NCBI GenBank assembly: GCA_002316595.1
Contig: DCDV01000016.1
Location: forward strand, 2,118 to 36,115
Length of the DNA stretch: 33,998 nt
Reading direction: 5' to 3'
Source: Mageeibacillus sp. UBA1046
Lineage (GTDB): Bacteria > Bacillota > Clostridia > Saccharofermentanales > DTU023
A program made the translations under genes and the position numbers. Shown here one piece after another: positions 6,645 through 14,547 of this stretch (the first letter of the stretch is position 1; every line of letters begins with the position of its first letter). The notes beneath the pieces are model-generated. The model saw only the letters and a program-made list of their open reading frames with translations. It had not been told where the DNA came from and ran no database searches.

Positions 6645-8363
6645 ATGGCAAAGAAGGAAAATATTTCTTCATCCTATCGATCACCTGCTTTGACTGACCT
6701 GAGAAGAGACAGCATTGTTCTCATGACTAGAGATGAGCAAAGAACATTAGATAAGGCCTGGACTGAAAAGACAGGTCTTTCTTTATCGGTTTTAATGGAG
6801 CAAGCAGCTTTTGCGGTTACCTCAGCGGTCCTTGATCTTATCAGATCAGTTCCTGCTGCTGACCTGCCCAAATCCCGAGAGGCAATTATCTGCAGACCAG
6901 AGGCGGAACAAGAAGAGTTCAGGCTCTTCAGCAAAAGCGAGATCCTGATTCTGGCAGGTGCAGGACAAAATGGCGGAGACGCATGGGCTTCTGCGCGTCA
7001 GTTGATGGCTTATGGCTGCAAAGTTACAGTTGTAGATTTTCATTACGGAGAAAAGCTCCCTGCAGAATCTGAAGCAAATAGATCTGCCTATCGGCAATTA
7101 GATGGTCTGGTGATTTCACCGGAAAATCTCTCTGAGCATGTCCTTATTGCTCCACCCGAATATATTATCGATGGAATTTTTGGCTCCGGTTTTCAAACAG
7201 ACAGAGCATTGTCTTCGGACTTGAATGAGATTTTCAGCCTGATCAACGAACTCGCCGGCACAACCAGAGCGGTCATTGCCATCGATGTTCCCAGCGGTGT
7301 CGACTGCGACACCGGAGCTGCTGTAAAAGAGGCAATCAAAGCGGATTATACAGTAAGTTTTGGCCGGGCAAAGGCAGGATTATTCTCTGAGCCGGGTTGC
7401 CTTTTTGCAGGGCAGATTATTACAGCTCCGATCAGCATGCCTGATCTATGGCAGGATAAAAACCTTGAGTCAAAAAACAGTATGTCGGCCAACAGAACTA
7501 TCCATCTGGCTGTTACTTCTGAATGGTTGAAGACGCGTAAGATAATTCGCAGAGAAGACGGGAACAAAGGGGATTTTGGCAGAGGCTTAATTTTAGGGGG
7601 TTTCCGCGACATGCCCGGGGCTGTGATTTTGGCTGCTCGTGCAATGATGCAGGCAGGATGCGGTTATACTTATGTCAGAACTTCTCAAGACATTTTGCCT
7701 TTGTTGGCTGACGCCCTTCCCTCTGCCCTGATTGCTGAACTGAAGGAAGACAGTGAGCTTTCGGAGCTTATTGCCCAAGTGCGGGCGGTCGCTGCAGGCC
7801 CCGGAGCAGGTCAGCCCCCGTGGATGAAGATATTGCCCAGCCTGATCAGTAATGCCAGCCAGCTAGTTGTGGACGCTGATGCGTTAAATTATCTGGCAGA
7901 AAGAGAAAATTGGTCTGATATTACTTTAAAACGCGCGCAGTCCGGATTGAGTCCGGCAGTACTGACCCCTCATCCGGGCGAATTTAAGCGATTAGCTCCG
8001 GATCTTTCAGACTTGCTGTCTCGCGACAGAGCCGGTGCGGCCTTGAAGCTAGCGCAAAGGTCCGGAAGTATTATCGTGCTCAAAGGCCATGCCACAGTAA
8101 CTGCTTTGCCCTCCGGTGTGTGTTTTTATAATACAAGTGGCAATCAGGGTCTAAGTAAAGCGGGATCAGGCGACGTGCTCACAGGACTCATGGCCTCATT
8201 GCTTGCACAAGGATATACTCCGGAGACGGCGGCTCCGGCAGCAGTTTTTTTACATGGACTGGCAGCGGATCTGGCACTGGCCGACCTTAAGAATGTCAGA
8301 TCTGTTACTCCCGAAATTATCCTGTCCTATCTCGCTTTGTCCTTTCAATATGCAGGCTGGTAA
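6645..8363 (+). CDS. nnr: Bifunctional NAD(P)HX epimerase / ADP-dependent dehydratase
   Basis: The enzyme repairs hydrated NADH and NADPH. The N-terminal YjeF_N epimerase half (to about residue 280) shows AGAGQNGGDAW and IDVPSGVDCDTG. The C-terminal carbohydrate-kinase-like dehydratase half shows VVDADALNYL, LTPHPGEFKRL, VLKGHATV and the nucleotide/catalytic motif SGNQGLSKAGSGDVLTG. The length of 572 is somewhat above usual because of an N-terminal extension; no good ribosome site precedes the ATG at 6645, and an ATG at 6723 (MTRDEQRTLDK) closer to the family start is possible. An insertion around REAIICRPEAEQEEFRLFSK lies in the epimerase domain before its first nucleotide loop. Follows trxA by 25 bp. 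Confidence 0.93.
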   Translation: MAKKENISSSYRSPALTDLRRDSIVLMTRDEQRTLDKAWTEKTGLSLSVLMEQAAFAVTSAVLDLIRSVPAADLPKSREAIICRPEAEQEEFRLFSKSEILILAGAGQNGGDAWASARQLMAYGCKVTVVDFHYGEKLPAESEANRSAYRQLDGLVISPENLSEHVLIAPPEYIIDGIFGSGFQTDRALSSDLNEIFSLINELAGTTRAVIAIDVPSGVDCDTGAAVKEAIKADYTVSFGRAKAGLFSEPGCLFAGQIITAPISMPDLWQDKNLESKNSMSANRTIHLAVTSEWLKTRKIIRREDGNKGDFGRGLILGGFRDMPGAVILAARAMMQAGCGYTYVRTSQDILPLLADALPSALIAELKEDSELSELIAQVRAVAAGPGAGQPPWMKILPSLISNASQLVVDADALNYLAERENWSDITLKRAQSGLSPAVLTPHPGEFKRLAPDLSDLLSRDRAGAALKLAQRSGSIIVLKGHATVTALPSGVCFYNTSGNQGLSKAGSGDVLTGLMASLLAQGYTPETAAPAAVFLHGLAADLALADLKNVRSVTPEIILSYLALSFQYAGW

Positions 8364-8410
8364 ATACACCACACTCCATGAAGAATATAGATACTGGTAA
8401 GAAACAGGAC

Positions 8411-8433
8411 TTATTAGTTATAATAACTAATAA
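8411..8433. promoter_or_regulatory. 23-bp palindrome overlapping the likely cdaA-glmM promoter
   Basis: TTATTAGTTAT and ATAACTAATAA form a perfect 11-bp inverted repeat around one central A. A TATAAT hexamer (8419-8424) lies inside it, with a weak TGGTAA 18 bp upstream. A dimeric regulator binding here would cover the -10 box of the c-di-AMP/GlmM operon. AT-rich, without a T tail, so it is more operator-like than terminator-like. Confidence 0.5.
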
Positions 8434-8481
8434 TTAGAATTAGCAGCGGTCGGAGACTCATTTGCCAGCGGAGGATTGAGG

Positions 8482-10083
8482 GTGCCATCTAATTTATTCC
8501 AGTCAATAAAAGATTTCCTTTCAAACGTCTGGAGGATTATTTCTGATGGACTGCTGTTGTTCGGCGGACCGGTGGACACTTTTCTAGCCATTGTTGATAT
8601 CCTGGCCACGGCTTTTGTTATCTACTATATTTTAAAACTATTGCGTGACACCAGAGCATGGCAGCTGCTGCGAGGTCTTCTCCTGATTTTCGCCTTTGGA
8701 ATTTTTGCCAGCATGGTTGGTCTGGATACGATAGGATTCCTGCTCAATCGTACCATCTCTCTCTTCGCCATCGCCTTCGTTGTTATTTTCCAGCCAGAGC
8801 TTAGACGGGCGTTAGAAACCTTCGGCAGAAGCAGCTTTAATGTGATAGCTTCCACCTTTATTACAGATGATGGCACGGATACTATTCATCAACTGATTGA
8901 GTCAATAGTCAATGCCTGTGATGTACTAAGCAAAAACATGACGGGCGCTCTAATAATAATTGAACGCTCAACTAAGCTTGGTGAACTGCAAGAACAAGAA
9001 AACGCTGTCTCAATTGATGCTCAGGTCACAAGCTCTCTCTTGCAGCAAATATTTTTTCAGGGATCTCCTTTACATGACGGCGCTGTTCTGATCAGGGATG
9101 GGCGTGTATCAGCCGCCCGCGTGCATGTTCCTCTTTCAGATAATTATCACTTAAGACGGGAGTTTGGTACCAGACACCGTGCAGCGGTAGGGGCAAGTGA
9201 GATGGGAGATGCTATCTCAATAGTTGTCTCAGAAGAGAGAGGCTCTATTTCAATCGCGATTGACGGCAAGCTCTATGTCTTAAGTAATGCTGACGCCTTA
9301 CGAACTCAGCTGCACCGGCTGCTTCCAGTCAAACCGGAGGAAAAGCGCACCGGACTTGGCCGTTTATGGGCCAATCGTCCGGATAGAATAAGAAAACAAA
9401 ATGCAAAACAGAAAGAGAGCACAGACCAGCCTGACATTATCTCCGCTGCCAAGACAGACAAGAGTGACTCATATACGAGCATCATCTCCGCTGCCAAGAC
9501 AGACAAGAGTGACTCACAGACAAGCATTATCCCGGATGAAACGGCAAGTGAGAAATCAGATGATATCGTCAAGGCAGGCGTCGATGATAACGAGATATTC
9601 GAGCGTTACCAGATTCCGCCTTCAGATAAGTTTTCGGCGCTCCATCCCAAAAGAAGAGGTCTGTTCAAACGCAAAAAGAAAAATTCAACCAACACGAGGA
9701 AGAAAGTACTCCTGTTTGTTGTCTCTCTCCTAATTGCTTTTGGCATCTGGATCTATGTTCAAATAACGATAAATCCAATTGACACCAGAAATTATTCTGT
9801 TCAACTGCAATACAGAAACAAAGAAATTGCTGCTGAGAACGGCTTTGGCGTACAAAGCTATCCACTGGAAACTGTTCAGGTGCGTCTTAGAGGTCGTGAA
9901 CGCTTATTGCAGGATTTGTCAGCTAATGATATTGTAGCTTTTGTTGATTTAGGGCAAATAACTGAAAGTGGTATTCAGGATCTGCCAGTGCAGATTGATA
10001 CCGGGACTGTGTTTTACACAGATACTGAGCAGCTATTACCGGAACGAGTTACTGTCAACGCTTTTTCCGAAAATAATCCCTAG
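8482..10083 (+). CDS. cdaA: Diadenylate cyclase CdaA fused to a CdaR (YbbR) domain
   Basis: The protein makes c-di-AMP from two ATP at the membrane. The first ~110 residues hold about three membrane helices as in CdaA. The DAC domain follows, with DGA at 199-201 (SPLHDGAVLI) and RHR at 231-233 (GTRHRAAVG). A ~130-residue hydrophilic linker (about 275-405) contains an internal duplication. A second membrane helix at about 407-428 and one YbbR domain complete the 533 residues. In most Bacillota CdaA and the multi-YbbR regulator CdaR are separate adjacent genes; here they are one chain. The start is GTG at 8482 with GGAGGA six bases upstream. Six-base-scale spacing to glmM matches the conserved cdaA-cdaR-glmM operon, whose products interact to tune c-di-AMP to wall precursor supply. 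Confidence 0.93.
   Translation: MPSNLFQSIKDFLSNVWRIISDGLLLFGGPVDTFLAIVDILATAFVIYYILKLLRDTRAWQLLRGLLLIFAFGIFASMVGLDTIGFLLNRTISLFAIAFVVIFQPELRRALETFGRSSFNVIASTFITDDGTDTIHQLIESIVNACDVLSKNMTGALIIIERSTKLGELQEQENAVSIDAQVTSSLLQQIFFQGSPLHDGAVLIRDGRVSAARVHVPLSDNYHLRREFGTRHRAAVGASEMGDAISIVVSEERGSISIAIDGKLYVLSNADALRTQLHRLLPVKPEEKRTGLGRLWANRPDRIRKQNAKQKESTDQPDIISAAKTDKSDSYTSIISAAKTDKSDSQTSIIPDETASEKSDDIVKAGVDDNEIFERYQIPPSDKFSALHPKRRGLFKRKKKNSTNTRKKVLLFVVSLLIAFGIWIYVQITINPIDTRNYSVQLQYRNKEIAAENGFGVQSYPLETVQVRLRGRERLLQDLSANDIVAFVDLGQITESGIQDLPVQIDTGTVFYTDTEQLLPERVTVNAFSENNP
9436..9525 (+). repeat. In-frame 45-bp tandem duplication in the CdaA-YbbR linker
   Basis: Two adjacent 45-bp copies (9436-9480 and 9481-9525) differ at 4 positions and encode IISAAKTDKSDSYTS and IISAAKTDKSDSQTS. 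A start of a third copy (ATTATC) follows. The near identity points to a recent slippage or recombination event that lengthens the cytoplasmic linker. Confidence 0.95.
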
Positions 10084-10101
10084 CAGCGATTGAGAGGTAT
10101 T

Positions 10102-11463
10102 ATGACCAGACTATTTGGAACGGACGGTGTCCGTGGCATTGCCAATAAGGAATTGACCGCCGATCTCGTATATAAGATCGGTTTTGCCAGTGCTGATGTT
10201 TTGGCTAATGTGAATTCACATCGTCCGGTTTTCGTAGTTGGACGGGACACAAGAATATCGGGAACTATGCTGGAGTCTGCTCTGGTTTCAGGCCTGACAT
10301 CAGCGGGCGCTGATGTTTATCTGGCAGGTGTTATTCCCACGCCGGGTGTGGCATACCTGACGCGGAAACATGCCTATGATGCAGGTGTTGTAATCTCCGC
10401 TTCTCATAACCCCTTTGAACATAACGGCATTAAGCTCTTTTCCAGCGATGGATACAAGCTCTCAGATGAGACTGAGGACCAGATTGAAAAGCTGATAAAA
10501 GCCAGCGAGACCGTGAAGGCAGATTTGCCGATTGGTGAGAAGATCGGACAAAGCATGAAGATGGATAATGCATCCCGTGAATATGCAGATCATCTGATTG
10601 AGGAAATGGGCGTTGATCTGGCCGGCATGAAGATCGCTATTGACTGTGCCAACGGCGCCAGCTGTTATATTGCCCCCGGCTTGTTTAGAGAACTGGGAGC
10701 TGAGGTAATTGCGGTCAGCGTTGAGCCGGACGGGGTAAATATTAATCTTGGCTGTGGTTCTACGTCTCTTTCCTTGCTGGCCGAGACTGTCCGAAAAGAA
10801 GGCTGTGATCTGGGTCTGGCTTTTGATGGCGACGCTGATCGTCTGCTGGCAGTAGATAATGAGGGCAATCTTGCTGATGGCGATGTTATCATGGCCATTA
10901 TTGCCAAAGACATGAAAAGAGAAGGCAAGTTGACAAAGAACACTCTGGTTGCCACGGTAATGAGCAATCTGGGACTGATAAATATGGGATCCGACAATGA
11001 TATCAATATTGTCCTTACTCAGGTGGGGGACCGCTATGTTCTCGAAGAGATGCTGCGCTCAGGTTATGTGCTGGGCGGCGAACAGTCAGGTCACATCATT
11101 TTGCTGGATCACACTACGACAGGAGATGGTCTTTTGAGCGCATTGCGCCTTCTCAAGGCTTTGAAAAATTCCGGTCAGGACCTCTCTCAAGCCCGAAGAA
11201 TCATGATAGTGTTCCCTCAGGTTTTAATCAATGTTGAAGTGGAGAACTCTAATAAGACCAAAGCCTTAGATGATCCGGATGTCAATGAAGCTATTAGGGA
11301 AATAGAAGAGGAGCTGGGAGACAAAGGCCGAATTTTTGTGCGCGCCTCAGGAACGGAATCTATCATCAGAGTCATGATTGAAGGCGAAAACTTTGAGGAC
11401 ATCACGCAAAAGGCAAAGTCAGTGGCACAGCTGGTACGCGATAAGTATGGTGTTCGGACGTGA
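10102..11463 (+). CDS. glmM: Phosphoglucosamine mutase GlmM
   Basis: GlmM converts glucosamine-6-phosphate to glucosamine-1-phosphate for UDP-GlcNAc and peptidoglycan synthesis. The 453-residue protein has the four-domain phosphohexomutase pattern: FGTDGVRG at the N-terminus, SASHNPFEHNGIK with phosphorylated Ser101, the metal loop DGDADR, the sugar loop GGEQSGH, and the phosphate-binding loop RASGTESIIRVM. The ATG at 10102 follows GAGAGG by four bases. It lies 18 bp after cdaA and overlaps the amidase start by 4 bp. GlmM is known to bind and inhibit CdaA in several Bacillota, so clustering with the fused cyclase is functionally meaningful. Confidence 0.97.
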   Translation: MTRLFGTDGVRGIANKELTADLVYKIGFASADVLANVNSHRPVFVVGRDTRISGTMLESALVSGLTSAGADVYLAGVIPTPGVAYLTRKHAYDAGVVISASHNPFEHNGIKLFSSDGYKLSDETEDQIEKLIKASETVKADLPIGEKIGQSMKMDNASREYADHLIEEMGVDLAGMKIAIDCANGASCYIAPGLFRELGAEVIAVSVEPDGVNINLGCGSTSLSLLAETVRKEGCDLGLAFDGDADRLLAVDNEGNLADGDVIMAIIAKDMKREGKLTKNTLVATVMSNLGLINMGSDNDINIVLTQVGDRYVLEEMLRSGYVLGGEQSGHIILLDHTTTGDGLLSALRLLKALKNSGQDLSQARRIMIVFPQVLINVEVENSNKTKALDDPDVNEAIREIEEELGDKGRIFVRASGTESIIRVMIEGENFEDITQKAKSVAQLVRDKYGVRT

Positions 11464-12716
11464 AGCCTAAAAAGGCAGCTCAAATAGTATCCTGGCTGGT
11501 AATGGTAAGTGCGATCTTATTACTTCTGTCCTACTTTGACGTAGTCGATAAACCGCTGGCTTTACCTCCCGATCCGGAACAATATGAACAAACTGAAGCA
11601 GCAGATACAAAAAGTGAGGGCTCCTTGCCGACAGGAGCAGCAAGTCACAGTGAACAAACAGAAGATACTTCAGCACAAACAGATGAAACAGAGTCAACAG
11701 CTGAAACCGAAGAGACGGCACCTCTAAAACCTTTAGTCTTTACAAATATTGATTCCAATTTAATCACAACTGACGGCTCACGGCTCAGGATCTGGCCGGA
11801 GAAATCCAGCTTGCCATCAATCGGCCTGCCTGAAGTGCAGCTCCCTTTACAGCTAAACCCTGAAAAGCCATTGCAAGGGGCAGTAGTAATTCTTGATCCG
11901 GGACACGGAGGATCTGATATCGGCGAAAGCTGGCAAGGAGAATCAGAAGAAGAAACACTGTTGGAAAAGACTATTAATCTGCAAATAGCTGTCAAAATTC
12001 AGGAAGAGCTTGTTAAACAGGGCGCGGAAGTTCGTATGACACGCGCCAGTGATGAGAGACATTCCTATTTTTATATAATGGCCTATACAGCAGATATGAT
12101 GCTCCAACGCTATGCTAACGACGCCAAACAGGCAGGCTATGACCCTGAGCCACTCGAGTCTCTAAGACTTCTTATGCAAGATGTGATCAGGATCAACTCG
12201 GGAACTGTGGATTCAGGCGGAAGAGGTATTTTCAACTCTATCGGGACACCTGCAAATCTGAAGCTGATTTATGACATAGAAAATCATTATAAAGATACTG
12301 TTTTTCTTTCAGTTCACCTGGATGCATCTGAAAAGGCGGAAGATAAAGGGGTACATGTTCGTTACATGAGCAATGAGTATATTCAAAGTATGAATAACAG
12401 TTATGCGGCAGGGACAGACGCTCTGTCACATGCACCTAATTACAATGCCTATGACAGTGCGCAAAGAGAGAGATTTGCTTCCTTATTGGAGAGCAGCCTT
12501 ACAGGGCAGGATCCCGGTATGAGGTCAAATCAAAAGGCTGTGTTCGAGGATGATTTGGCCGTGCTGCGCTTAAATAACGTGACTTCTGCCCAACTTACAT
12601 GTGGTTTTCTCTCAAATGCTGAAGATCGGTCCAGATTAACCAGTACTGAAGGGCAGGAGGCAATAGCACGCGGAGTAGCCAATGCCATGCTGCAATATTA
12701 TTCCGCAGCTCCTTAA
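11460..12716 (+). CDS. N-acetylmuramoyl-L-alanine amidase-like protein (Amidase_3), catalytic Glu missing
   Basis: Amidase_3 enzymes cut the amide between MurNAc and the stem peptide outside the membrane. The 418-residue protein has an N-terminal membrane anchor (about residues 10-28), an acidic Thr/Glu/Ser-rich linker (about 40-90), then the zinc site: DPGHGG (His149), EKTINLQIA (Glu), and SVHLDAS (His). About 60 extra residues (YFYIMAYTADMMLQRYAND onward) separate the second and third ligands. In the usual C-terminal catalytic motif VE-x-GFLSN the Glu position reads Thr380 (QLTCGFLSN), so hydrolysis may be impaired. GTG start overlaps the glmM stop (GTGA), indicating translational coupling. 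Role could be structural or regulatory. Confidence 0.85.
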   Translation: MKPKKAAQIVSWLVMVSAILLLLSYFDVVDKPLALPPDPEQYEQTEAADTKSEGSLPTGAASHSEQTEDTSAQTDETESTAETEETAPLKPLVFTNIDSNLITTDGSRLRIWPEKSSLPSIGLPEVQLPLQLNPEKPLQGAVVILDPGHGGSDIGESWQGESEEETLLEKTINLQIAVKIQEELVKQGAEVRMTRASDERHSYFYIMAYTADMMLQRYANDAKQAGYDPEPLESLRLLMQDVIRINSGTVDSGGRGIFNSIGTPANLKLIYDIENHYKDTVFLSVHLDASEKAEDKGVHVRYMSNEYIQSMNNSYAAGTDALSHAPNYNAYDSAQRERFASLLESSLTGQDPGMRSNQKAVFEDDLAVLRLNNVTSAQLTCGFLSNAEDRSRLTSTEGQEAIARGVANAMLQYYSAAP

Positions 12717-12756
12717 TTGAGCGTGAACGAGGGTTAAGCGAACGAGCGAACAAAAC

Positions 12757-12785
12757 TTGACAGAAATAACGACGGGCGTTATTAT
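12757..12785 (+). promoter_or_regulatory. Sigma-A promoter of rpmE
   Basis: Consensus TTGACA (12757-12762), 17-bp spacer and TATTAT (12780-12785), about 105 bp before the L31 start. This leaves a 5' leader of roughly 100 nt with no hairpin I can assign. Confidence 0.8.
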
Positions 12786-12890
12786 CATAAGGCTGATTTG
12801 CAAACAGTTTTGTAATAAAAAGCAAACAGCATATAACAAACATGAGCTTTAGATTAGCATAATGCGAAATCGCAAAGAAGGTGAAAATAA

Positions 12891-13127
12891 ATGAAAGATA
12901 ATATCCATCCTGAATACAATAAATGCGTCGTGCGCTGTGCCTGCGGAGAAGTGTTTGAGACAGGTTCTGTTCGTGAGGAGATGTCTGTTGATATCTGCTC
13001 TAAATGTCATCCGTTTTTTACCGGCAAACAAAAGATGGTGGACTCAGGCGGACGTGTAGACAAGTTCAAAAGAAGAATGGCGACCACTAAAGAAGAAAGA
13101 TTGGCAAGCACTAAGGAAGAAGAGTAA
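12891..13127 (+). CDS. rpmE: 50S ribosomal protein bL31 (zinc-binding type)
   Basis: The 78-residue protein matches bL31: [12 protein letters not shown] start, zinc cysteines Cys16, Cys18, Cys36 and Cys39 (RCACGE and [14 protein letters not shown]), and [10 protein letters not shown]. All four cysteines make it the zinc-containing C+ paralogue. The C-terminus has an extra charged tail ([14 protein letters not shown]) beyond the usual end. It has its own strong promoter and a strong terminator, so it is transcribed alone ahead of the yqhQ-prmC-prfA group, a gene order common in clostridia. Confidence 0.97.
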   Translation: MKDNIHPEYNKCVVRCACGEVFETGSVREEMSVDICSKCHPFFTGKQKMVDSGGRVDKFKRRMATTKEERLASTKEEE

Positions 13128-13185
13128 GAAAGAAGACTATAAAATTTGTTCTGCTCCAAGCAGAATTATAAAGTCAGAATATCTG

Positions 13186-13227
13186 GAGCTCTATTGCACT
13201 CAAGTGCTCTAGAGCTCAGTTTTTTTG
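13186..13227 (+). terminator. Rho-independent terminator after rpmE
   Basis: GAGCTCTATTGCACT (from 13186) pairs with AGTGCTCTAGAGCTC (to 13217), a 15-base stem with two central mismatches and a minimal loop, followed by seven Ts (to 13227). Confidence 0.85.
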
Positions 13228-13348
13228 TTATCATAATTTCATCACACTATTTTGTTAATGTGAAGGCCAGCAGGTGAGGTTATTAACCTGACAAGCAGGG
13301 GGATCCGCTAGTCATCCTATATAAACAGTGATAAGTAAAGGGCAAAGC

Positions 13349-14545
13349 ATGAAAAACAGTACTGACAATCAAAACCAGCTTAAGAAAACCTCCATCGGTG
13401 GCCAAGCTCTGATCGAGGGACTGATCATGCTGGGACCGGATAAGAAGGCTATGGCTACCAGAAGTGCTGACGGTAAGATAAAGCTTTCAGTTTCCGAGCG
13501 GGTACCGGCAAAAGGTATAGCTAAGATTCCCTTCATTAGAGGGCCTGTGCGGCTGGTTTCGCAGATGGCCGTTGGAATTACTGCCCTGATGAAATCGGCA
13601 GAACTGGCAGAACTTGAAGAAGAGAAAATAGAGAGCCCGACTTTGTCCGAAGACGGCGCTGCGTCTGGTGCAGAAGCCGATGTTCTTGCTGATCAAAGGG
13701 AAACGAATAGTCATGATTTGATTGACAGCTCTGATCAGTCATCACCGGAACACGATGTCACAGATCTGAGTGTTATTGCTGCAAAGGAATCGCCTGCGAC
13801 AAATCAAGCTGATTCAGCGGCAGAAACTGATACTGCAACCGAGACTGATGCTGCGGCAGAAACCAAAGAGGAGCCCGGTAAAATTGAGGCCTGGTTTAAC
13901 CGTCATACCAAAGTGGCACTTTGGGGCACGGTGGCTATAGCACTTGGCTTTTCAGTCGTGCTTTTCATTCTCCTTCCCAGTCTGCTGACGGACGGTATCA
14001 GGGCACTGATAACCTGGCAGGGTGGAGCTGTCAGCCAGAGCAATTTTGTTTTGTCGTTAATTGAAGGATTAATTCGTATAGTAATCTTCATCTTGTATTT
14101 GTGGCTTGCATCGCGCATGGAAGAGATCAAAAGGGTCTGGATGTATCACGGCTCCGAGCATAAGACGATAGCTGCCTACGAGGCAGGAGAGGAACTTACA
14201 GTTGAGAATGTCAGGAAATACAGTCGTTTTCATCCGCGCTGCGGCACGGCCTTTATGTTTCTGGTAATGGTGGTATCTATCCTGGTTTTTGCGCTGGTCG
14301 GACGGCATGGACCAATTATTAATTTACTCTTGCGCCTGCTGTTGCTGCCGATAGTTACTGCGATTTCTTATGAACTGGTTCGTTTGGCAGGACGCTTTGA
14401 TAATCCTGTTACACGCATTATTTCTATGCCCGGTCTGGCGCTGCAGCGTTTTACAACAGCAGAGCCTGATGATTCCATGCTCGAGGTTGCCATTGCTGCC
14501 ATAAAGCCCGTGATACCGGCGGATCCTGACAGTGATCAGTGGTAA
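13349..14545 (+). CDS. yqhQ: DUF1385 membrane protein (YqhQ family)
   Basis: Function of the family is not established. The 398-residue protein opens with the conserved IGGQALIEGLIMLGP and later has the family motifs HGSEHKTIAAYEAGE and YSRFHPRCGTAFMF, whose His/Cys residues suggest metal binding. About four hydrophobic segments follow residue 190. Between the N-terminal block and the membrane part is a roughly 95-residue acidic, low-complexity insert rich in Ala, Asp, Glu, Ser and Thr (including ETDTATETDAAAETKEE). The ATG at 13349 has AAAGGG seven bases upstream; a GTG at 13328 lacks one. It precedes prmC by 2 bp, the standard neighbourhood. Confidence 0.88.
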   Translation: MKNSTDNQNQLKKTSIGGQALIEGLIMLGPDKKAMATRSADGKIKLSVSERVPAKGIAKIPFIRGPVRLVSQMAVGITALMKSAELAELEEEKIESPTLSEDGAASGAEADVLADQRETNSHDLIDSSDQSSPEHDVTDLSVIAAKESPATNQADSAAETDTATETDAAAETKEEPGKIEAWFNRHTKVALWGTVAIALGFSVVLFILLPSLLTDGIRALITWQGGAVSQSNFVLSLIEGLIRIVIFILYLWLASRMEEIKRVWMYHGSEHKTIAAYEAGEELTVENVRKYSRFHPRCGTAFMFLVMVVSILVFALVGRHGPIINLLLRLLLLPIVTAISYELVRLAGRFDNPVTRIISMPGLALQRFTTAEPDDSMLEVAIAAIKPVIPADPDSDQW

Positions 14546-14547
14546 TT

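Noticed and set aside
9306..9572. Antisense frame with repeated peptide opposite the cdaA linker
   Set aside because: It mirrors the in-frame 45-bp duplication of the real gene and has no start signals.
13277..13289. AGGTTA-T-TAACCT palindrome upstream of yqhQ
   Set aside because: Short, no promoter could be placed relative to it, and chance occurrence is plausible.
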